DNA of 16,104 bases from DAOPJM01 sp035399665 (GTDB taxonomy: Bacteria; Bacillota; Clostridia; Christensenellales; CAG-138): positions 1 through 16,104 of the forward strand of contig DAOPJM010000040.1 in assembly GCA_035399665.1 (NCBI GenBank), in the 5' to 3' direction. Position 1 is the stretch's first letter; every line of letters starts with the position of its first letter. The notes below the pieces were generated by a model. The model had not been told where the DNA came from. It ran no database searches and worked only from the letters and a program-made list of their open reading frames with translations. The translations under genes were made by a program, and so were the position numbers. Shown piece by piece: positions 1 through 5,834 of this stretch.

Positions 1-18
1 AAAGGGGAAACCTATACC

Positions 19-54
19 AGATATAAACACAGATATAAACACAGATATAAACGC
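19..54. repeat. Three tandem copies of a 12-bp A/T-rich unit
   Basis: The unit AGATATAAACAC occurs three times head to tail, the last copy differing at one base (CGC instead of CAC at its end). It lies downstream of the dehydrogenase gene on the minus strand, in a stretch with no credible gene. Purpose is not apparent; it may be a slippage-derived microsatellite-like tract or part of a regulatory region for something beyond the left edge. Confidence 0.85.
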
Positions 55-83
55 AAGAAATATATTGCGCAAGGAGTGGCTTT

Positions 84-106
84 TCGGGCAGGACAAGCCT
101 GCCCGA
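84..106 (-). terminator. Perfect stem-loop downstream of the dehydrogenase operon, possible terminator
   Basis: A perfect 9-bp stem (TCGGGCAGG on the minus strand) closes a 5-base loop about 50 bases past the dehydrogenase stop codon. In the minus direction it is followed by AAAAG, not by a U-tract, so it is not a canonical intrinsic terminator. It could protect the 3' end or act with Rho. In the plus direction a short ATACATTTT follows. Confidence 0.4.
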
Positions 107-154
107 TACATTTTGAACCACGAAGCAATGAACGGGACAACCGCATATGTATCG

Positions 155-883
155 CTATATGTTATAGCCGCCGTCCACACTCAAGGTCTGACCTGTGACA
201 TAACCTGCATTCGAGAGGTACGCCACCGCCTGCGCCACGTCCGCCGGATGACCTATCCTGCCCAGGGGGACTTCCGCCGCGAATGCCGCCACCTCGTCTA
301 TGGTAAGATGCGCGTTCATGGCTGTGCCTATGAAGCCCGGAGCGACGCAGTTTACCCTTATGTTTGAGGGCGCAAGCTCCTTTGCCAATGCCTTAGTCAA
401 GCCTATCACCGCCGCCTTTGACGCTGAGTATGCCGCCTCGCAGGAGCCGCCCGACACTCCCCAGATGGAGGAGATGTTCACTATGCTGCCATAGCCCAAC
501 TCGAGCATATCCGGTATTACCGCCTTTATGCACAGCATTGTACCCTTGACATTGACGTCCATCAGCGCTTGTACCTCGTCCATTTCGCATTCGGTAAAAA
601 GCCCCTGCTTTAATGACGTTCCCGCGCAGTTGACGAGCAGGCAAACCTTACCAAGCCGCTCATGTACGCTCTCCATCAAGGCCTGAACTGAGCTTTCGTC
701 CGATATATCGGCCTGAACCATCGCAGCCTGTCCGCCCGCTTCGGCTATGCGTCCCAAAGCCGCCGAAGCCTTTTCTTCATTCGTATAATAATGCAGAGCC
801 ACAGCATAGCCCTCGCGTGCCAGCTTGACCGCCGTCTCCGCGCCTATGCCGCCCGAAGCTCCCGTGACCAAAGCCGTACGCAT
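155..883 (-). CDS. Short-chain dehydrogenase/reductase, FabG-like (3-oxoacyl-ACP reductase type)
   Basis: A 242-residue classical SDR oxidoreductase, the usual length for the family. Visible motifs are the NAD(P)-binding TGASGGIG at residues 7-14, NCAG at 85-88, the active-site Asn111, Ser139, Tyr152 and Lys156 (YSASK), and the APGFIGT segment after the active site. This is the complete catalytic tetrad, so it should be an active NAD(P)H-dependent cytoplasmic enzyme. FabG of fatty-acid synthesis is the closest functional match, but many SDRs with other substrates share these motifs and no fab genes adjoin it, so no gene symbol is given. Its ATG overlaps the stop of the upstream lipoprotein gene by one base (TGATG), so the two are probably translationally coupled and share the promoter at 1423-1451. 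Confidence 0.85.
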   Translation of the reverse strand: MRTALVTGASGGIGAETAVKLAREGYAVALHYYTNEEKASAALGRIAEAGGQAAMVQADISDESSVQALMESVHERLGKVCLLVNCAGTSLKQGLFTECEMDEVQALMDVNVKGTMLCIKAVIPDMLELGYGSIVNISSIWGVSGGSCEAAYSASKAAVIGLTKALAKELAPSNIRVNCVAPGFIGTAMNAHLTIDEVAAFAAEVPLGRIGHPADVAQAVAYLSNAGYVTGQTLSVDGGYNI

Positions 884-1386
884 CAGTCCACCCCGTGCAG
901 CTCAATCGTGTCCATCATGTGATCGAACTCGCCCATACAGTCGTCCTCCTCGCGCTCCAATAGTACGAAGAAATAAGCCTTATCCGCGTCCACGGCGTAG
1001 AGACAAAGCGAATGCTCACCCTGGTCAAGGGCAACGCTGTACAGCACGCGATGCGCCTTGTACCCGTCCACCCGAACCGATGAGAACTCCACAAGCTCAC
1101 ACTCGTCATAGCCCAAGTACTCCGTGACGTAATCAATGTAGTCCTCGCGGGTCAGCTCATCGAAATAGTAGTTCTTTTCGGTGATGGAAAAGGTTATGGA
1201 GCTTTGCCGTGCGGCGGAGCCGTTAGGCGCAAAACAGACTATGCCGTCCTCATTGGTGCGCTCAAAGCCATCAGGCAAATCGGCGGTAAAGCACTTGTGT
1301 TCATATACGTTGTCGCCGCTCACGCAGCCCGTTACAGACATAACCGCAAGCAGGCAGCAGAGCAACAGCAGGGTGGTTCTCCTCAT
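883..1386 (-). CDS. Small predicted lipoprotein of unknown function
   Basis: A 167-residue protein with a basic start (MRRT), a hydrophobic stretch at 5-18 and a lipobox (SVTGC) placing the lipidated cysteine at residue 21. The mature part, about 147 residues, is acidic and predicted extracellular. Its pattern of alternating strands and a C-terminal FDHMMDTIEL helix resembles the small PsbP/MOG1-like domains common in Firmicute lipoproteins; that resemblance is my inference from pattern only. The start is supported by AAGGAG eight bases upstream of the ATG and by a promoter at 1423-1451. It is the first gene of a two-gene operon with the dehydrogenase, joined by a TGATG overlap. No enzymatic motif was recognised. 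Confidence 0.8.
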   Translation of the reverse strand: MRRTTLLLLCCLLAVMSVTGCVSGDNVYEHKCFTADLPDGFERTNEDGIVCFAPNGSAARQSSITFSITEKNYYFDELTREDYIDYVTEYLGYDECELVEFSSVRVDGYKAHRVLYSVALDQGEHSLCLYAVDADKAYFFVLLEREEDDCMGEFDHMMDTIELHGVD

Positions 1387-1422
1387 CGGCAGCTCTCCTT
1401 AAATACATATCTTTCCATGAGC

Positions 1423-1451
1423 ATTATACCACGGTTCGTGCCTCTTTTCAA
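1423..1451 (-). promoter_or_regulatory. SigA-type promoter for the lipoprotein-dehydrogenase operon
   Basis: On the minus strand, TTGAAA (1446-1451) and TATAAT (1423-1428) are separated by 17 bases, with TGG just before the -10. The lipoprotein ATG lies about 37 bases downstream of the -10, leaving room for its AAGGAG ribosome site. It is divergent from the murI promoter about 75 bases away. Confidence 0.8.
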
Positions 1452-1525
1452 CACATACGGGGATGTATGGAAGCATAATATTGATGAAAACGCCGAACGT
1501 CCAAGCTTTATCAAACGGTTGGCAC

Positions 1526-1554
1526 TTGCATCGGAGGCTTTCGTGTGGTATTAT
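1526..1554 (+). promoter_or_regulatory. SigA-type promoter for murI
   Basis: TTGCAT (1526-1531) and TATTAT (1549-1554) are separated by 17 bases, with an extended-type TGTGG just before the -10. It lies about 60 bases upstream of the ATG at 1616, which argues against the in-frame upstream ATG at 1463 being the real start. Confidence 0.7.
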
Positions 1555-1615
1555 CAACCGGATAAAGCGCGGCGGCAACGGATTCTCCGCTCCGATATGG
1601 AAGGATTCATTGAAG

Positions 1616-2413
1616 ATGATAAGTAAGATTGGCGTATTCGACAGCGGCTTGGGTGGTTTGACCGTCCTGAACGAGCTTGTCCGCCACAACCCAAATCTGG
1701 AGATAGTCTACTTCGGCGACACCGCAAGGGTACCATACGGCTCACACTCCAAGGATACCATCACAAGATACGCCTGTCAGGATGTGCGTTTCCTGCTCTC
1801 GCAAGGCGTTCAAGCCATAGTCGTTGCCTGCGGTACGGTCAGCGCTAACGCCTTGGATCACCTGCATATGGCGTTTGACGTACCCATACTCGGCGTTATA
1901 GAACCCGCGGTGAAAGCCGCGGTATCATCCACAAAAACGAACAGCATCGCCATCATCGGCACTGTCGCCACCATCAAGAGCGGCGCATATGAGAAGCTTA
2001 TTTTGTCCCTGAGCCCCGACGTTAAGGTGACGAATATCGCCTGTCCCCTGCTCGTTCCGCTCGTGGAGAACGGTTTTTTGTGGGACGATCCCATCACAAT
2101 GGCGACCTGTCAAAGGTATCTTGACCCCATTGCCGAAAGCGACGTCGATACCGTGATAATGGGCTGTACGCACTACCCCTTCCTAAAACCCGCCTTTACC
2201 ATGCTTTACCCGAACAAACGCTTCATCGACATGGGCGAAACGCTCGCGCTTGCGCTCTCAGGTGAGCTTCAGCTTGACCCCGAGCCTAAACAAAGCCCCG
2301 TCCGCTTTTGCGTCAGCGACCTTGATACCATAGGCTTTCTGAATATCGCTGCCGCATACTTGGACGCCGTAAAGATTGATAAAGTCGAAACCATCGGTAT
2401 AGATAATTATTAA
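1616..2413 (+). CDS. murI: Glutamate racemase
   Basis: Converts L-glutamate to the D-glutamate used by MurD in peptidoglycan synthesis; cytoplasmic and cofactor-independent. The 265-residue protein has the family landmarks: GVFDSGLGGLTV with Asp9-Ser10, VPYG at 39-42, first catalytic cysteine Cys72 in ACGTVSAN, and second catalytic Cys184 with His186 in GCTHYPFLKP. The usual ACNT motif here reads ACGT, so the conserved substrate-contacting Asn is a Gly. I chose the ATG at 1616 because GGAAGGA lies ten bases upstream, the protein then starts exactly at the family N-terminus, and a promoter sits within the 51-codon upstream extension. It is a single-gene transcript ending at the hairpin at 2435-2470 and lies directly before ftsA-ftsZ. 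Confidence 0.93.
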   Translation: MISKIGVFDSGLGGLTVLNELVRHNPNLEIVYFGDTARVPYGSHSKDTITRYACQDVRFLLSQGVQAIVVACGTVSANALDHLHMAFDVPILGVIEPAVKAAVSSTKTNSIAIIGTVATIKSGAYEKLILSLSPDVKVTNIACPLLVPLVENGFLWDDPITMATCQRYLDPIAESDVDTVIMGCTHYPFLKPAFTMLYPNKRFIDMGETLALALSGELQLDPEPKQSPVRFCVSDLDTIGFLNIAAAYLDAVKIDKVETIGIDNY

Positions 2414-2434
2414 AACAAGTGAATCAGCTGATTG

Positions 2435-2470
2435 CCGACTTGACCATAAAACTATGGCAGGTCGGTTTTT
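2435..2470 (+). terminator. Intrinsic terminator after murI
   Basis: CCGACTTG pairs with CAGGTCGG (one G-T pair), then a one-base bulge, then CCAT/ATGG closing a 6-base loop, followed directly by TTTTT. It starts 22 bases after the murI stop. Confidence 0.9.
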
Positions 2471-2597
2471 CTTCCATATATTTTCTGTGATTCTCCCAAA
2501 TTCTTTCTCTCCTGTTACATTCTGTACGCATTTTGGATGTACAATCGTATTAATGAAGGGTTAATTGGAAAAAATATGACGAACTGCGTTAAATTCC

Positions 2598-2627
2598 TTG
2601 CATGATAAGCGATTGTTGTGTTATAAT
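2598..2627 (+). promoter_or_regulatory. SigA-type promoter for ftsA-ftsZ
   Basis: TTGCAT (2598-2603) and TATAAT (2622-2627) are separated by 18 bases, with TGTGT before the -10. It is about 40 bases upstream of the ftsA start at 2668. The rest of the 2471-2597 gap is A/T-rich; I see in it only a weak inverted pair TGTAC/GTACA near 2522-2543, of uncertain meaning. Confidence 0.75.
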
Positions 2628-2667
2628 GCAGTTTGCCATAACATCGTAAACAGCATTGGGGGATGGG

Positions 2668-3879
2668 ATGAAGCCCGTTGCGATTTTAGATATAGGAAGT
2701 TCAAAGGTGGTATGCCTTTGCGGAAATGTCGGTGACAAAGAAGGAGTGGTCGTCAGAGGAGCGGGTATATGTTCCTACACAGGCTACGAGGGCGGCGAAA
2801 TAACCGACAAGCACGCTTTGCATATCGCAATCGCGGAAGCGATTCATAAGGCCGAACAGGAGAGCAACAGCCGCATACGCGACGTCGCCCTGACCGTGCC
2901 GACTTCCCATTCCGTACTCGCTATAACGGACGCTACCATCACCCTTGGGCGAACCGCCAGAGCCGCGACAAGTCAGGACGTTGACCGCCTTATCACGCTC
3001 TCTTACAAGAAGTGCAGCTTGGGGCCTGAGTACATACTGATGCACAGCACCCCCGTGTTCTTCCTTGTGGACGGCGTCGCCTCCTCTGAGGTTCCGGATG
3101 GGATTACGACAGACGAGCTTTCCGGTATGATCTCGCATATGTTCGTCAAGGAGGACTACATCAAGCTGGTGTCGGACTGTCTGGATGACATCGGCGTAGA
3201 GGTGTCAATGTGTCTGTCGGGGCAGCTTGCGGAAGCGATAATGCTTATCCCTGAGCCTGAACGCATACGTCCCGCCGTGCTTATCGACGTTGGCTATATG
3301 CAGACCGATGTTTGCGTTGTGGAAGGTCCCGCTATGACGGCAACCTCGCGCATACCCGTAGGCGGCTACCACTTCAGCTCCGACCTCTCGTTCGGGCTGG
3401 ATGTGTCGCTCGATTCCGCGGAGCAGGCAAAGCGCAGGTTCGTCTTTTCCTTAGACTACGGCGACAGAGTTGAGATACTCCGAACCTCGACAGGCTCTAA
3501 GCGAGTGGCGATGTCCGCTATCTCCTACATCATTGGCGCAAGGGCCGACGAGCTTGTCAAGATGATAGCTTCCGAGATAGCCAAGCTCGGTGTTAATCTG
3601 GAGTCGAGACCCTCGGTATACATCACGGGCGGCGGACTGTTGATGATGCGCGGAAGCTGGGATTTTGTGCGTTCCACGCTCAACTACCCCGTAAAGCGCG
3701 ATATGCCTTGGACGCCGCTTCTAAGCTCACCCAATTACAGCAGCGCGTTCGGCGCGTTGGACTTTGTAGTCAGGGCTGGTCACGCGGCCTCCGAAGCGGA
3801 CGAGAAACCCAAAGACGGACAATCCGAGCCGAAAAAGCGCTCGTTGTTACATAAAGCAATAGAATTCTTAACGAAATAG
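2668..3879 (+). CDS. ftsA: Cell division protein FtsA, actin-like membrane tether of FtsZ (divergent)
   Basis: A 403-residue actin-fold ATPase that tethers FtsZ filaments to the membrane. Visible are the phosphate-1 strand AILDIGSSK (5-13), an SHS2-type 1C region with VALTVPTSHS, the phosphate-2 strand LIDVGYMQTDV (205-215), the adenosine motif ITGGG (319-323), and a C-terminal amphipathic helix (KKRSLLHKAIEFLTK, last 15 residues) like the FtsA membrane-targeting helix. Phosphate-2 is diverged: GYMQTD replaces the usual GGGTTD. I chose the ATG at 2668 over the in-frame TTG at 2656 because GGGGGA is well spaced for the ATG and the domain starts at KPVAILDIG. The gene is followed 11 bases later by ftsZ, which supports the assignment. 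Other FtsA/PilM-like ATPases are possible but less likely. Confidence 0.85.
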   Translation: MKPVAILDIGSSKVVCLCGNVGDKEGVVVRGAGICSYTGYEGGEITDKHALHIAIAEAIHKAEQESNSRIRDVALTVPTSHSVLAITDATITLGRTARAATSQDVDRLITLSYKKCSLGPEYILMHSTPVFFLVDGVASSEVPDGITTDELSGMISHMFVKEDYIKLVSDCLDDIGVEVSMCLSGQLAEAIMLIPEPERIRPAVLIDVGYMQTDVCVVEGPAMTATSRIPVGGYHFSSDLSFGLDVSLDSAEQAKRRFVFSLDYGDRVEILRTSTGSKRVAMSAISYIIGARADELVKMIASEIAKLGVNLESRPSVYITGGGLLMMRGSWDFVRSTLNYPVKRDMPWTPLLSSPNYSSAFGALDFVVRAGHAASEADEKPKDGQSEPKKRSLLHKAIEFLTK

Positions 3880-3890
3880 GGGGAACAGAA

Positions 3891-5198
3891 ATGTTTGATC
3901 AAACCAATAATGTGTCCTTTGCCCAGATCAAGGTCATCGGCGTAGGCGGTGCGGGCTGCAACGCCATCAACCGTATGTTGGCCTTGGGAATGCGCGGAGC
4001 GGAGTTTATAGCGGTGAATACCGATAAGCAGGCTCTGTACCAGAATTCTGCGGAGAAAAAGATTCAGATCGGCGAGAAGCTGACCCGAGGCTTGGGCGCA
4101 GGCGCGGATCCCGAAATCGGAAGAAAGGCCGCTGACGAGAGCCGTGACAGTATTTCGGACGCTATTCGCGGCGCGGACATGGTGTTTATCACAGCCGGCA
4201 TGGGCGGCGGAACCGGTACCGGCGCGGCCGCGATTGTCGCGGAATGCGCAAAGGAGCTTGGCATTCTCACCGTTGGCGTTGTGACCAAGCCGTTCACCTT
4301 TGAAGGCAGGGTTCGTATGCGCAATGCCGAAGTCGGCATCAACGCCCTTAAGCCCGTGGTGGACACACTCATCACCATCCCTAACGATAAGCTCATCTCC
4401 CTTGTTGGCAAGGCGAGTCTCCCCGATGCTCTGCGTGTCGCGGACGATGTGCTGCACCAGGGCATTCAGGGCATATCCGACCTTATCGCCGTTCCCGCGA
4501 TGATCAACCTTGACTTTGCGGACGTCAAGACCATCATGAAGGAAAAGGGTCTTGCACACATGGGCGTCGGCAGTGCCTGCGGCGAAAGCCGAGCGGCGAA
4601 CGCGGCGCGTCAGGCGGTCGAAAGCCCGCTGCTTGAAACAAGCATCAACGGCGCTATGGGCATACTCATGAACATCACCGGCGGTCCCGACCTGAGCCTT
4701 ATCGAGGTCAACGAAGCCGCGAGCATCATCGCGGAGAACGCCGACCCCGAATGCAACATCATCTTTGGCGCAGACATCGACGAGTCCATGGGCGACGCTA
4801 TTCGCATTACGGTTATCGCGACCGGCTTCGAGCGTCCTGAGGAACGCAAGACCACGGCGGCTCCCTCGCCTTTCGGCGCTACTGCTTCGAATAAGCCGGC
4901 CCCCTCCCCCTTCGGCGCGCCCACCCAGAACAAGACCGCGCCCAAGCCGCAGCCCGCCCCCGCCTTTAACCCGAGGTCGTACGCCCAGCCGCAGCAGCCT
5001 TCCGCAAGGGCCTATCAGTCTCCGCGTCCCGAACCCGCTTTCTTCTCCGACAGGGGCGACGACTCGCAGGATAACGGCTTCGCACCCAAGCGCAGAGTTG
5101 ACAACGCCGTTACCGAGCAGGACCTTCGCAGGGATTACAACAACAATGACCGCAGCGCCAACAAGCTTGACATACCCGCGTTCCTTCGCAGGCAGTAA
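3891..5198 (+). CDS. ftsZ: Cell division GTPase FtsZ
   Basis: Tubulin-like GTPase forming the division ring. In this 435-residue protein I see VIGVGGAGCNAINRM near the N-terminus, the tubulin signature GGGTGTG (105-111), and the T7-loop residues in NLDFAD (206-211) that complete the GTPase site of the neighbouring subunit. The globular domain ends near residue 318. A disordered linker of roughly 105 residues follows, rich in Pro, Ala and Gln, with the short repeat APSPFGA twice. It ends in the conserved tail KLDIPAFLRRQ that binds FtsA and other partners. AGGGGG lies about seven bases before the ATG. It is co-transcribed with ftsA and is followed nine bases later by a small membrane-protein gene. 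Confidence 0.97.
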   Translation: MFDQTNNVSFAQIKVIGVGGAGCNAINRMLALGMRGAEFIAVNTDKQALYQNSAEKKIQIGEKLTRGLGAGADPEIGRKAADESRDSISDAIRGADMVFITAGMGGGTGTGAAAIVAECAKELGILTVGVVTKPFTFEGRVRMRNAEVGINALKPVVDTLITIPNDKLISLVGKASLPDALRVADDVLHQGIQGISDLIAVPAMINLDFADVKTIMKEKGLAHMGVGSACGESRAANAARQAVESPLLETSINGAMGILMNITGGPDLSLIEVNEAASIIAENADPECNIIFGADIDESMGDAIRITVIATGFERPEERKTTAAPSPFGATASNKPAPSPFGAPTQNKTAPKPQPAPAFNPRSYAQPQQPSARAYQSPRPEPAFFSDRGDDSQDNGFAPKRRVDNAVTEQDLRRDYNNNDRSANKLDIPAFLRRQ

Positions 5199-5207
5199 AT
5201 AACGGAA

Positions 5208-5429
5208 ATGGGCATTATATCTCTGGCGTTTGCCATAGTGTTGGCTGTACTGTTTCTTGTGGGCGTCGTCGTGAGCTTCGTCTTTGCCGCAATCAAGCAC
5301 CTTTGGTGGCTGTGGCTTATCGGAGCTTTGCTCATAGTCTTGGGCGTAATTTGGGTTTGCCTGATGGTTTTCGGCGTACTCTTTGCTTCGCTTTGCTGCG
5401 GAGCGCTGTCCTTGGCACTGTTGATATAG
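5208..5429 (+). CDS. Small hydrophobic membrane protein downstream of ftsZ
   Basis: A 73-residue, almost entirely hydrophobic protein. One membrane segment spans about residues 3-28; after KHLWWLW a second hydrophobic stretch of about 40 residues (32-72) could be two segments. There are almost no charged residues (one Lys, no Asp or Glu). The start lies 9 bases after the ftsZ stop with only a weak ribosome site (ACGGAA), and the gene ends just before a strong terminator, so it appears to be the last gene of an ftsA-ftsZ-small protein transcript. Not recognised as a known division protein. Genuine coding status is supported by position and membrane-like composition, not homology. Confidence 0.6.
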   Translation: MGIISLAFAIVLAVLFLVGVVVSFVFAAIKHLWWLWLIGALLIVLGVIWVCLMVFGVLFASLCCGALSLALLI

Positions 5430-5447
5430 TATAACTTATAATAGATG

Positions 5448-5478
5448 AACCGCCTTCTAATGATGGAGGCGGTTTTTT
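5448..5478 (+). terminator. Intrinsic terminator of the ftsA-ftsZ operon
   Basis: AACCGCCTTC pairs with GGAGGCGGTT (one wobble pair) around a 7-base loop, followed by TTTT. It lies 18 bases after the small membrane-protein stop. Confidence 0.93.
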
Positions 5479-5540
5479 GTGTGGCGGAGGGAAAGCTGCA
5501 AGGCTTGATAGACACGAAATGGCATAGCTGTATAAAGAGG

Positions 5541-5595
5541 CGCTCCCGTGTGAGATAAGGGGGCGAAAATGCGGTCGATGCCGCAGGGGGGAGCG
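5541..5595. repeat. Nested inverted repeat left of the MITE-like element
   Basis: CGCTCCC (5541-5547) is complementary to GGGAGCG (5589-5595), and between them TGCGG (5570-5574) pairs with CCGCA (5581-5585). The right arm overlaps the left end of the 188-bp element, so an alternative fold is possible. Otherwise the 5479-5585 stretch holds no gene or promoter that I can support. Confidence 0.45.
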
Positions 5596-5773
5596 GGTCT
5601 TGACTGCTGTTGTTTGTGGCAAGATCCTTCGACTTCGCTCAGGATGACAAAGGGGGTTGCGGAATGGTTAGGGTATGGGTTTGAGAGCAGTTAAGGCCCC
5701 GCTGTCATCCTGAGGAGCAGCAGCGACGAAGGATCTTGAAACAAGCTTGTGGGGAAAAGGTGTTGCTCCCCCC
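5586..5773. repeat. 188-bp self-complementary MITE/REP-like intergenic element
   Basis: The ends are GGGGGGAGC (5586-5594) and its exact complement GCTCCCCCC (5765-5773). Further inward the arms match at TTGTTT, at CAAGATCCTTCG (5620-5631) against CGAAGGATCTTG (5727-5738), at CAGGATGACA (5640-5649) against TGTCATCCTG (5703-5712), and at GGGG two bases further on. Almost the whole element can fold into one imperfect hairpin. The CAAGATCCTTCG...CAGGATGACA core resembles short intergenic repeats I recall from many unrelated bacterial genomes; I cannot verify that here. No target-site duplication is obvious and no protein is encoded. It lies between two convergent operons. Confidence 0.7.
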
Positions 5774-5794
5774 GTGGGACAAGTGGCATATGAA

Positions 5795-5819
5795 AGACCC
5801 GCCGTTTTGCGGCGGGTCT
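5795..5819 (-). terminator. Hairpin terminator of the acyl ligase-ABC exporter operon
   Basis: A perfect 10-bp G+C-rich stem, AGACCCGCCG with CGGCGGGTCT, closes a 5-base loop 15 bases after the permease stop codon on the minus strand. The trailing tract is short (TTCAT), so termination may be partial, but the stem is strong. Confidence 0.75.
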
Positions 5820-5834
5820 CTTGTCGTTTTATGC

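Noticed and set aside
19..54. Possible CRISPR array
   Set aside because: The repeats are only 12 bp and directly adjacent with no spacers, and no cas gene is present.
1463..1615. N-terminal extension of MurI from an upstream ATG
   Set aside because: The extra 51 residues are not part of the racemase family, a promoter lies inside them, and a good ribosome site precedes the ATG at 1616.
3780..5300. A 506-codon open frame antisense to ftsZ
   Set aside because: It mirrors the codon pattern of ftsZ on the other strand, its product has no recognisable motif, and ftsZ is beyond doubt. Long antisense frames are expected opposite G+C-biased third positions.
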